In this document: in pieces, positions 44,218 to 52,242 of the stretch
How the letters are laid out: each line of letters begins with the position of its first letter
Position numbering within the stretch: position 1 is the first letter of the stretch
Assembly: GCF_017355915.2 (NCBI RefSeq)
Contig: NZ_JAFEUV020000001.1
Location: 248,001-312,000 of the forward strand
Length of the DNA: 64,000 nucleotides
DNA from: Telluribacter roseus
GTDB taxonomy: Bacteria > Bacteroidota > Bacteroidia > Cytophagales > Spirosomataceae
Reading direction: 5' to 3'
The notes under the pieces: model-generated
Databases searched by the model: none
What the model saw: the letters and a program-made list of their open reading frames with translations, nothing else
Told to the model about the DNA's origin: nothing
Translations under genes and position numbers: made by a program

Positions 44218-47200
44218 ATGCATCAACATGTACGAATTTTTTACAGGCTACTACTGAGCTTGTTGCTGCTCGTTCCACTGGGAAGGGCATGGGCGCAGAC
44301 AGCAACTGACGTTGTTATCAGCCAGATCTATGGTGGAGGAGGTAATTCCGGAGCTACTTACAGGAATGACTTTATTGAACTCTACAACCGCGGCAGCATG
44401 GCCGTTAGCCTTGAGGGCTGGAGTGTACAGTATGCCAGCGCAACGGGTACCAGCTGGCAGGTCACGCCACTGACCGGCTCCATACTAGCCGGAGGCTATT
44501 ACCTGATCAAGCAGGCACAGGGTACAGGTGGTACTGTAGACTTACCTACGCCCAATGCAACGGGTACTATCCCGATGTCAGGAACGGCCGGTAAAGTAGC
44601 GCTGATGAGCTCTACAACTGCTCTTACCGTTTCATGTCCACGCGACATTTCCGTAGATTTTGTTGGGTTTGGTACGACAGCCAACTGCTACGAAGGAACA
44701 GCTCCAACGGCAGCTCCCAGTAACACCACCGCCGTACTGCGTAGGTCGAACGGCAGCGTGGATACGAACGACAACCGGGCTGACTTCGAAACAGGTGCAC
44801 CCAATCCGCGCAACTCCGTTGTAACACAGGCTACTCTCGCGGTGGCTCCTGCTACGTTATCCGGCTTCACTACTACACCGGGTGTAGCCTCGGCCAGCCA
44901 AAGCTATACTCTGACGGCCACAGAATTGTCAGGTACTATCGCTGTTTTGGCTCCGGCGGGAGTGGTGGTAAGTACTGACAATGCTACTTTTAGCTCTACA
45001 TTAACTTTACCACAGTCCACTACTTCGGCTACACTGTATGCCCGCCTGACGGGTGCTACTGCCGGACCTGTGAGCGGAACCATCACGCATACCAGCGGCA
45101 ATCTTTCGGCCCATGTGGAGGTAAGCGGTACCGTAACGGCTCCTACACCCATTACCAGTACAGTGGTGATTAGTCAGGTGTACGGTGGAGGCGGTAACTC
45201 CGGTGCTACGTATAAAAATGATTTTATTGAATTATATAACCCGGGTACTGCGGCCGTGGACCTGTCGGGCTGGAGCGTACAGTATGCTTCCGCTACGGGA
45301 ACCAGCTGGCAGCGGACTAACCTGAGCGGTACTATACCGGCTGGTGGTTATTATCTAATCCAACAAGCCGCCGGATCGGCAGGTACTACGGATCTTCCTG
45401 CTCCTGATGCCATAGGTACTATTGCAATGGCGGCAGCATCAGGTAAAGTAGCGTTGGTAAAGTCCACAACGGCTTTGTCAGGTGCTTGTCCTACGGATGA
45501 ACTTATAGTTGACCTCGTTGGATTTGGCTCGGCCAACTGCTTTGAGGGGACCGGTGCTACTCCTACACTGAGCAGCACTATCGCCGCTCTGCGTAAGTCG
45601 AACGGCAGTGTTGATACGGATGATAACCGGGCTGACTTTGAAACAGGTGCGCCCAATCCGCGTAACTCTACTCCGGTAGGGCCTTCTATTGAGACAAATC
45701 CTGCCGCTCTGACCGGAACAAATGCCCTGTACTACGTGGAAGGATGTGGCCCCGCCAGCAAAACCTTCACGGTTACAGGCAGGAACTTCTCTGTTGAATC
45801 AGGTAGCATCACTATCGCTTCTTCCAATCCGCTGTTTACGGTATCCACCACTACTATTCCTTTCAGTGGTTCAGGCGTTTCGGGGGCTGAGGTAACGGTA
45901 CAACTGGCCGCCGGCTCATCCGAAGGTACTTATTCGGGAACCATCACCCTGACGGGCGGCGGGGCTACCCTGGAAGTACCCGTAAGTGGTATTGTCAATT
46001 CAAACAGCCCTTTTACAGCTATCAATATTGCCCGCGCTGGCGTTGGGCAGACCTTCACCATTGCCGGCCGCGTAACAGTAACTAACCAGCTTGGTGCCCG
46101 GCAGATCTACATCCAAGACAGAACGGGTGGTATAGTCGTGTACAGCGGCCCCTCTGGTCCCGACTTTACTACGCTGGTTGAGCTGGGTGACTCCGTGCAG
46201 GTGACAGGACCCATCTCAGTGTACAACGGCTTTACCGAAATAACCGGTACCAATAACTTTACCGTAGTGGACGGAGTACCTAACCGAATACCCGCTCCCA
46301 AAACCATTACGCTTGATCAATTGTCCAGCCACCAGGGGCAACTCGTTACCGTTACTGACGCTACCATTACACCGGCCGGAGCTACCTTTACGGGTAATAC
46401 CAGCTATACCATCACCGCCAGCAATCAGTCGGCTACGCTGCGTATCAATGCCAATTCACCACTGGCTGGTGCCGGCCGTCCGGCCAATCCGGTAACCGTA
46501 ACCGGTATCGCCGACCGCTTTGTGTCGGGTTCGACTACTTCGGGTACCAATGGACTGCAGCTGCAACCGCGTATTCTGGAAGATATTCCCGGTTCAACGG
46601 CTGCGCAGGACCTGGTATGTGAAGTGGGCGGTAGTACTACCACACTGACGCGTGACCAGACGCTGGACATCTCGACCTGGAACATGGAGTTTTTTGGTGC
46701 CGATGCGGGTACGATCAATTGTCCCAGAGGCCCTCTGAACTACAACGACATGGGGCCGCTCAATGAAGACCTGCAGCAGGCTAACGTTATCAAGGTACTC
46801 GAGAAGCTGAATGCCGATATTATCGCGGTGCAGGAAATGAGCAGCATTGAGCGTCTGTCGGCTACCGTAGCCGCCATACCCGGTGGTAGCTACAGCTACA
46901 TCTGCTCGGACCGATTCTCCTATTACTTCCAGGATGAGTGCGATCAGGTACCTACGGGCAATCCGCCTACCGTATTTGGTCCTACGTCGCTGGCCCAGAA
47001 GGTATGTGTGATCTACAATACCGCTACGGTGACGCCGGTACTATCCGAAACCAAGCCTCTGCTGGATGGTAAGTACAACTATCCTTCGGGCAATGGCTGG
47101 TCGTCGGGACGTTTGCCCTTTATGTTTGTGGCTGACGTAACTCTACAAGGGGTAACGCGTCGTGTACACGTGGTCAATATCCACGCCAAGTCCGGTAGCG

Positions 47201-48681
47201 CTACTACTGATTACAATCGCCGCAAGCAGGACATTCAGGACCTCAAAACTGCGCTGGATGCTGAATATCCTGATGCTAACATCATCCTACTGGGTGACTA
47301 CAATGACAAGCTGAATGGCTCTATCGCGGCCAACCAGCCCTCGTCGTACCTGCCGTTTGTATCGGATGCGTCTAACTATTCAGCCATTACATTGCCGCTC
47401 GAAAATCAAGGCTGTTCTACCTTCAATTCATCGGCCAGCTTCATTGATCATATGATCGTGTCCAGTGAACTGTCTTCGGCGTACCTTGATAAGTCGGCCT
47501 ATGTACTGCAGCCATTCAGCATTCCGAACTATGGCAATACTACATCGGATCACAATCCGCTGGTGGCTCGTTTTGACATTACCAAACTGGCTGCTCCGGT
47601 TACGCCACTGGCTATAACGGTAGCTGCCAATCCAACGGCGATTCTTTCTAACGAATCTACTACCCTGACGGCAACTGTCTCAGGTGGTACAGAGCCATAC
47701 ACCTACGAGTGGAGCGGTGCAGGTACCATCACCAACGGTACCAGCGCTACGGCTACGGTATCCAACCTACCGGCTGGTGAGCACGTATTTACCGTAAAAG
47801 TAACGGACGCCACTGCCCCCGAGAAGCAGACCATCACCGCAACGGTTACGGTGCAGGTGACTCAGGCCAATCTGGCTCCGGTAGCTTCGACCATAGCGGA
47901 TCAGTCGGCTACGGCTGGTATTGCTTTTGAATTGGATGTTACGACTGCCTTCCAGGATCCGGAGAACGAGCCGCTTATCTACACAGCTACCGGCCTACCG
48001 GCAGGACTGACCTTGACCAATGGAACCATCAGTGGTATGCCAGCGGTTACCGGTAGCTTTGTGGTAACCGTTACGGCTACCGACCCCGCAGGTCTTTCGG
48101 CTAATGCCAGCTTTACACTGACCGTAGGAGCCGGACCGCTGAAGATGCTGTCGCCTGACTATGACTGCAGCACCGGTCGCCTGACCATCCGCACCATCGC
48201 GGGTAACGGCAATGCGGTAGAGTACCAGGTACCCTCAGTGACTACCGGCTGGACTACCCAGCCTACTCATATCCTGGAAGCCAAGCACATCAACCGCGAC
48301 CTCAAGCTACGCGCCCGCCAGCGCCGCAGCGACAATAAGGGCTATGATGAAGTAGAGGTAGCCTTTACGCCAACGGCTTGTGGTAGTGCCGCCGCCCGTA
48401 TCGGAGTAGCCGAGCCGGAAGCCGCCGCTGAGCTAAGCCTGCAGGTACTGGGTAACCCGGTAGCGGATATGTTGACGGTGGATGTTCGTGGTGCCGCAGG
48501 TCAGGCGCTGCAGTTGCACCTGATCGACCTGAAAGGACGCATCATTGAAGCGCGCCGCATCGAGTCAGCCGGTGAGGTAGAGCATCATGCGTTTGATGTA
48601 CGTCGTCAGCCAGCGGGTATTCTGCTGTTGCAGGTGTCAACGATCACTCAGCAGAAGGTAGTTAAGATCGTGAAGAACTAA
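44218..48681 (+). CDS. Secreted endonuclease/exonuclease/phosphatase-family protein with lamin-tail domains and T9SS type A tail
   Basis: The product has 1487 residues with a signal peptide (LLLSLLLLVPLGRAWA-QTA). Domains: lamin-tail LTD-1 (~28-200; VVISQIYGGGGNSGATYRND), a beta repeat (~202-305), LTD-2 (~315-485, closely similar), a beta module (~486-597), an OB-like domain (~598-790; FTIAGRVTVTNQLGARQIYI), the EEP nuclease domain (~818-1125; STWNMEFFG, IIAVQEM, VNIHAKSG, LLGDYNDKL, SDHNPL, so the metal and catalytic residues are intact), two Ig-like domains (~1131-1305) and a T9SS type A C-terminal domain (~1405-1487). Related LTD-OB-EEP proteins are extracellular nucleases. It probably degrades extracellular DNA or another phosphodiester substrate at the cell surface or outside. 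It is a single gene with its own promoter and terminator. Confidence 0.9.
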   Translation: MHQHVRIFYRLLLSLLLLVPLGRAWAQTATDVVISQIYGGGGNSGATYRNDFIELYNRGSMAVSLEGWSVQYASATGTSWQVTPLTGSILAGGYYLIKQAQGTGGTVDLPTPNATGTIPMSGTAGKVALMSSTTALTVSCPRDISVDFVGFGTTANCYEGTAPTAAPSNTTAVLRRSNGSVDTNDNRADFETGAPNPRNSVVTQATLAVAPATLSGFTTTPGVASASQSYTLTATELSGTIAVLAPAGVVVSTDNATFSSTLTLPQSTTSATLYARLTGATAGPVSGTITHTSGNLSAHVEVSGTVTAPTPITSTVVISQVYGGGGNSGATYKNDFIELYNPGTAAVDLSGWSVQYASATGTSWQRTNLSGTIPAGGYYLIQQAAGSAGTTDLPAPDAIGTIAMAAASGKVALVKSTTALSGACPTDELIVDLVGFGSANCFEGTGATPTLSSTIAALRKSNGSVDTDDNRADFETGAPNPRNSTPVGPSIETNPAALTGTNALYYVEGCGPASKTFTVTGRNFSVESGSITIASSNPLFTVSTTTIPFSGSGVSGAEVTVQLAAGSSEGTYSGTITLTGGGATLEVPVSGIVNSNSPFTAINIARAGVGQTFTIAGRVTVTNQLGARQIYIQDRTGGIVVYSGPSGPDFTTLVELGDSVQVTGPISVYNGFTEITGTNNFTVVDGVPNRIPAPKTITLDQLSSHQGQLVTVTDATITPAGATFTGNTSYTITASNQSATLRINANSPLAGAGRPANPVTVTGIADRFVSGSTTSGTNGLQLQPRILEDIPGSTAAQDLVCEVGGSTTTLTRDQTLDISTWNMEFFGADAGTINCPRGPLNYNDMGPLNEDLQQANVIKVLEKLNADIIAVQEMSSIERLSATVAAIPGGSYSYICSDRFSYYFQDECDQVPTGNPPTVFGPTSLAQKVCVIYNTATVTPVLSETKPLLDGKYNYPSGNGWSSGRLPFMFVADVTLQGVTRRVHVVNIHAKSGSATTDYNRRKQDIQDLKTALDAEYPDANIILLGDYNDKLNGSIAANQPSSYLPFVSDASNYSAITLPLENQGCSTFNSSASFIDHMIVSSELSSAYLDKSAYVLQPFSIPNYGNTTSDHNPLVARFDITKLAAPVTPLAITVAANPTAILSNESTTLTATVSGGTEPYTYEWSGAGTITNGTSATATVSNLPAGEHVFTVKVTDATAPEKQTITATVTVQVTQANLAPVASTIADQSATAGIAFELDVTTAFQDPENEPLIYTATGLPAGLTLTNGTISGMPAVTGSFVVTVTATDPAGLSANASFTLTVGAGPLKMLSPDYDCSTGRLTIRTIAGNGNAVEYQVPSVTTGWTTQPTHILEAKHINRDLKLRARQRRSDNKGYDEVEVAFTPTACGSAAARIGVAEPEAAAELSLQVLGNPVADMLTVDVRGAAGQALQLHLIDLKGRIIEARRIESAGEVEHHAFDVRRQPAGILLLQVSTITQQKVVKIVKN
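44300..45665 (+). repeat. Tandem duplication of the lamin-tail domain
   Basis: The segments 44305-44820 and 45160-45665 encode closely similar domains (ISQIYGGGGNSGATY and ISQVYGGGGNSGATY, GWSVQYASATGTSWQ in both, NGSVDT(N/D)DNRADFETGAPN in both). DNA identity is lower than protein identity, so the duplication is old and kept by selection. Confidence 0.75.
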
Positions 48682-48703
48682 GTAGCATCTGTTTCTATAT
48701 ACA

Positions 48704-48748
48704 CTGCCCCCTCCAGTCCGCTTGTCGGTCAGGAGGGGGCAGTTTTTT
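48704..48748 (+). terminator. Terminator of the T9SS nuclease gene
   Basis: Arms 48704-48714 (CTGCCCCCTCC) and 48732-48742 pair perfectly and six T follow; the T-run reaches the stop codon of the convergent gene. Confidence 0.85.
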
Positions 48749-49463
48749 ATTCCCAGTACTTTTTCATCAACTGGTAGCCCTCGGGGTCAAACTCCCGCAA
48801 CTGTTCCCGGTTAAAGGGATAGTAGTCGTTTTGGCCCAGGTAGGCTTCGCTCAGCTCCGCAAAGTACTCATCCACCGAGTTGAGGGCGTAAGCCCGGCGG
48901 GTACCTCCCAGGTTATAGGCTACTTCGTCGTATTTCCTGCTTTTTACCGCATTGTGGTACACTTTATCCACCTCGTTGGTTTGGGGATGAATGGTCAGGT
49001 CAAAATAGGCGTGCGCCAGCTCGTGCAGCACCATGTAGGGCTGATTCAACTTCTGCCAGTCCACAAAATTCCGGATATTACTTACCTCTACGCTTTTGGC
49101 TTTCTCAGGCATGTACCCATTGGCCTTCAGCCAGTCCCCCGACCGATGGTACCACATGGCTCCTTTGGGTAGTAGCTCCCACTCCATCCAGATAGGTACC
49201 TGTTTCAGGAGTTTGAGTTGAGCGGGCTTCACCAATTGGTTTACTTCAACCAGCTTAGCGTCCAGCATAGCTAAGGCTTCCTGCGTTTCCGGGTGGGCAA
49301 ATGCCTCCTCCCTGACCAGTACCTTATAGCCCTGTATGTGCAGGGTGCGGTAGGTGGAGTCGGCTGCGGAGTAGGTATGAGTCAGCTCCTGAGCCGTAGC
49401 CGGTGACGAGGGTGCAACTGTGGGATACAGATAGGTAATCAGGTATAAGAGGGGGTAGATCAT
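48747..49463 (-). CDS. Putative secreted HExxH zinc metalloprotease
   Basis: The product has 238 residues from ATG 49463 (a TTG at 49514 would lengthen it by 17). The N-terminus is a signal peptide (MIYPLLYLITYLYPTVAPSS). The zinc motif is VLHELAHAYFD and a second acidic helix, VDEYFAELSEAYLG, offers the distal Glu of a gluzincin. A two-tryptophan segment (PIWMEWELL) precedes it. I do not recognise the family; similar small HExxH proteins occur in Bacteroidota and Planctomycetes. It follows no operon partner tightly; the DUF4230 gene lies 60 bases upstream on the same strand. Confidence 0.75.
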   Translation of the reverse strand: MIYPLLYLITYLYPTVAPSSPATAQELTHTYSAADSTYRTLHIQGYKVLVREEAFAHPETQEALAMLDAKLVEVNQLVKPAQLKLLKQVPIWMEWELLPKGAMWYHRSGDWLKANGYMPEKAKSVEVSNIRNFVDWQKLNQPYMVLHELAHAYFDLTIHPQTNEVDKVYHNAVKSRKYDEVAYNLGGTRRAYALNSVDEYFAELSEAYLGQNDYYPFNREQLREFDPEGYQLMKKYWE

Positions 49464-49522
49464 GAGGAGTAGGGGAGAGCGCTTTAACAACAGGGGATCA
49501 ATACACAGAACCAAGGGGGAAA

Positions 49523-50206
49523 TTACTTCTTTTTATCCTCCTCATCCGGGGGCAGCAGCGGGTCAATGCTGGCTTCGGTGTCGCGGTAGTGGCTGTATGA
49601 GTCCAGCATCTTGCGGTTAGCCTCGGTTAGCTGCATATCAATTTTCCAGTTCATCAGGCCGGCCAGCTGGTAGATCATAAATTGTACCTGGTTGTTGGCG
49701 ATGCGGGGGAGGTCGCTTTGCAGTGCCTTTTCGTTCATGGTCTGCTTGGCCTCGGTCAGGATATTGGTGTAGTCGTCGCTCTGGAAGCGGTTGATCCATC
49801 CCTGCTCTATGTCGTAAAACTTGTAGTCGGTATCCATGGACAGGATTTCCGGCTCGGGAAAGTACTCGATGATCATCCGGCGGTCGTCTTCGGAGAGGCG
49901 AAACCGCATTTTCCGGAAGTCGTAGCCGACCAGTACCTTCGCCTTGGCTATGACCAGCGCTTTTTTCTTGTCATTGAACAGGTGCCAGTAGTCTTTGTTC
50001 TGCTGGTAGTTGTAGATTTCGGTAAAGTACCCTTCGGCCATCACCACCTTAAATACCTTCTCGATCCGTTCCAGCAGAATGGTAGCCTCGCGGGTGGGCT
50101 CGGAAGATTTGCGGTGCCTGCCCGACCAGAAGTAGTACACACCGGCTCCGACCATTCCTCCCAGCAGGAGGGTCAGCAGAAAAAAAACCAGACTATTGCT
50201 GTCCAT
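49523..50206 (-). CDS. DUF4230 family membrane-anchored protein
   Basis: The product has 227 residues from ATG 50206. An N-terminal transmembrane helix (NSLVFFLLTLLLGGMVGAGV) is followed by the DUF4230 region (ERIEKVFKVVMAEGYFTEIY, KKKALVIAKAKVLVGYDF, IIEYFPEPEIL, EKALQSDLPRIANNQVQ) and an acidic-lysine tail. The function of DUF4230 is not established. It is divergent from miaA, 53 bases away. Confidence 0.82.
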   Translation of the reverse strand: MDSNSLVFFLLTLLLGGMVGAGVYYFWSGRHRKSSEPTREATILLERIEKVFKVVMAEGYFTEIYNYQQNKDYWHLFNDKKKALVIAKAKVLVGYDFRKMRFRLSEDDRRMIIEYFPEPEILSMDTDYKFYDIEQGWINRFQSDDYTNILTEAKQTMNEKALQSDLPRIANNQVQFMIYQLAGLMNWKIDMQLTEANRKMLDSYSHYRDTEASIDPLLPPDEEDKKK

Positions 50207-50212
50207 GATGTC

Positions 50213-50220
50213 TATTTTTG
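50213..50220 (+). promoter_or_regulatory. -7 element TATTTTTG of miaA
   Basis: Perfect TAnnTTTG match 39 bases before the miaA GTG; no -33 TTTG at the expected spacing. Confidence 0.45.
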
Positions 50221-50259
50221 CGGTTCTAATATGCGTATATAAACTGAATAATACCAAAA

Positions 50260-51168
50260 GTGGCTGATAAGTACCTCATTGTGATAGCCGGCCCCACGGC
50301 AGTTGGAAAAACAAATCTGTGCCTGCGGCTGGCCGAAGGGTTGCAGACCGTGATCGTTTCCGCCGATTCGCGGCAGGTATTCCGGGAGCTTAACATTGGT
50401 ACGGCCAAGCCCAGTCCGGCCGAACTGGCCCGGGTACCTCACTACTTTATCAATTCTCATTCCATCGCCGAGCCCTACAGCGCCGGGGACTTTGAGCGGG
50501 ATGCACTGGCCCTGCTGGATGAGCTTTTTCAGGAAAGAGATGTGGTCATTATGACGGGAGGATCGGGACTATACATCAAGGCGGTCTGCGAAGGACTGGA
50601 CGACCTGCCCCAACCCCTGCCGGGCCTCCGCGAAGAGCTAACCCTGCGCCTGCAGGAGGAAGGGCTCGAAGTACTACAGGTAGATGCCCTGCACGTAGAC
50701 CCGGAGTTTGCGGCTACGCCCGAAATCCAGAATCCGCAGCGGGTCATCCGGGCGCTGGAGGTATTTTATACTACCGGCAATACCATTTCTTCATTTCAGA
50801 AAAAGCAGGTGGCCCAACGCCCCTTCCGGCAGGTACTCATAGCCCTGGACCGGGACCGGGACGAACTGTACCAGCGGATCAACATCCGGATGGATGCCAT
50901 GCTGGCTGCCGGACTGGTAGAGGAGGCGCGCTCCGTGGCCCAGTACCGTCACCACCACGCCCTGCAGACCGTAGGGTACAAGGAAGTATACGGGTATCTG
51001 GATGGGGAGTACGGGGAGGAAGAAATGGTACGCCTGCTCAAACAGAACTCCCGCCGCTACGCCAAGCGTCAGTTGACGTGGTTCCGGCACCAGGGCGACT
51101 TTAAGTGGTTTCACGCGGAGGATTACGAGGGGGTACTGGATTATTTTCGCTCTGTTGAAGTGGACTGA
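50260..51168 (+). CDS. miaA: tRNA dimethylallyltransferase MiaA
   Basis: It adds a dimethylallyl group to A37 of tRNAs that read codons starting with U. The 302 residues include the P-loop (AGPTAVGKTNL), the DSRQVF motif, the GTAKPS motif, the TGGSGLYIKAV motif, LQTVGYKEV and the RRYAKRQLTWFR helix. Start is GTG 50260; this gives MADKYLIVIAGPTAVG as in relatives, and no ATG is available upstream in the same frame close by. It has its own -7 box and is divergent from the DUF4230 gene. Confidence 0.96.
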   Translation: MADKYLIVIAGPTAVGKTNLCLRLAEGLQTVIVSADSRQVFRELNIGTAKPSPAELARVPHYFINSHSIAEPYSAGDFERDALALLDELFQERDVVIMTGGSGLYIKAVCEGLDDLPQPLPGLREELTLRLQEEGLEVLQVDALHVDPEFAATPEIQNPQRVIRALEVFYTTGNTISSFQKKQVAQRPFRQVLIALDRDRDELYQRINIRMDAMLAAGLVEEARSVAQYRHHHALQTVGYKEVYGYLDGEYGEEEMVRLLKQNSRRYAKRQLTWFRHQGDFKWFHAEDYEGVLDYFRSVEVD

Positions 51169-51233
51169 ATAAGTTTATTGACCTATTGGAGGATAATTAG
51201 AAATTCGTGCTTCAAAATAGTGGCTGGGTAGAG

Positions 51234-51662
51234 TTATTTAGAAAGTATTAGAAAATCAAAGTTTGTCTTTTTACCAATGGCAGAGGAACAACAGTCATTG
51301 GTTTGCTGTCCATTCTCGTATACTAAAAATTCTGTCTGATATTTATTCCTGTGCCTTTCAACTGAATAGTAGCTTATTGATGTATCTATAAAACTGTATC
51401 CCGTTGGCACCTCCACAACTAGCTCATAGTTACCGTCTTTATCAGTATAAGTTTTGCCTATCGCAGCACCTACAGTTGCAAAACGAGCTGGGCTAATAAC
51501 AACCAATACGCTATCTACAGGTTGACGTGCTTCGTTTATGACTCGTCCATAAATAGTAGTCATACGATCCAACTTGCGGATACATCCGGTAGTGTTAGAG
51601 AGGACGAAGAATAAGATGAAGAATGAAAGAAGCCCTGACCAGGGAATCCATTGCTGTTTCAT
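51234..51662 (-). CDS. Small lipoprotein with carboxypeptidase-regulatory-like domain
   Basis: The product has 142 residues from ATG 51662. The signal peptide ends in SNTTGC, a plausible lipobox. The mature part has a transthyretin-like fold pattern: IYGRVINEARQPVDSVLVVI, then KTYTDKDGNYELVVEVPTG, as in CarboxypepD_reg domains. It is visibly more AT-rich than its neighbours miaA and the rhodanese gene, so it may have been acquired recently. Function unknown. Confidence 0.7.
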   Translation of the reverse strand: MKQQWIPWSGLLSFFILFFVLSNTTGCIRKLDRMTTIYGRVINEARQPVDSVLVVISPARFATVGAAIGKTYTDKDGNYELVVEVPTGYSFIDTSISYYSVERHRNKYQTEFLVYENGQQTNDCCSSAIGKKTNFDFLILSK

Positions 51663-51766
51663 AAAATATTTAACTTCAGAGGATAGGTAACTACAACTAT
51701 GCCTCAAAACAGCAGAATAGCCCTATCATTTGCAAATAATCTTATGCAGCGGTAGGTTATAAAGCA

Positions 51767-51805
51767 ACAGAGCCTTAGCTAATGGTAGCTAAGGCTCTGT
51801 TTTTG
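51767..51805. terminator. Terminator with 14-bp arms downstream of the rhodanese gene
   Basis: Perfect arms 51767-51780 and 51787-51800, loop AATGGT, followed by five T on the plus strand. It serves the minus-strand rhodanese gene and may block transcription from both sides. Confidence 0.75.
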
Positions 51806-51819
51806 ATATTGTTTCACTA

Positions 51820-52131
51820 CTACCCTTCCTGCTCTTCCATTTCGCGGTAGGCCAGGATGCCACCCGTTACGTTACGGACATTGGTAAATCCGTTGGCTTC
51901 CAAAAATTGCTGAGCCTTACCCGAGCGGGCACCGGAGCGGCAGTGGATAATGATCTCCTCGTCTTTCAGAGGCTCCAGCTCATCGAGGTGGTCGGGTAGC
52001 TCGCCCAGCGGGATCAGTTGCGCACCCAGGTTATCCGCTTCGTATTCATATTCTTCCCGAACGTCAAAGAAGTTTAGCTCTTCGCCCTTATCCAGACGCT
52101 CTTTTAGTTCTTGTACCGTAATATCTGCCAT
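51820..52131 (-). CDS. Single-domain rhodanese
   Basis: The product has 103 residues and is one rhodanese domain: FFDVREEYEYEADN, PLGELPDHL, then IIIHCRSGARSGKAQQFL with the catalytic Cys, and NVRNVTGGILAY. Such proteins pass sulfane sulfur to acceptors in the cytoplasm. The active-site loop CRSGAR is intact, so it should be active. It has its own upstream -7 box and a downstream hairpin. Confidence 0.93.
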   Translation of the reverse strand: MADITVQELKERLDKGEELNFFDVREEYEYEADNLGAQLIPLGELPDHLDELEPLKDEEIIIHCRSGARSGKAQQFLEANGFTNVRNVTGGILAYREMEEQEG

Positions 52132-52176
52132 GAGTAGCTATGGTTTAGTGTAAGAATGAACAATGCTTTAGAAAGG

Positions 52177-52184
52177 CAAAAATA
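52177..52184 (-). promoter_or_regulatory. -7 element TATTTTTG of the rhodanese gene
   Basis: The minus strand from 52184 to 52177 reads TATTTTTG, a perfect TAnnTTTG, 46 bases before the start. Confidence 0.4.
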
Positions 52185-52242
52185 GCGGATTGAGTTCAAA
52201 GATGTACGTCAGAAGCAGTGGAGGTCGGAGCCTGCGGTGTCC

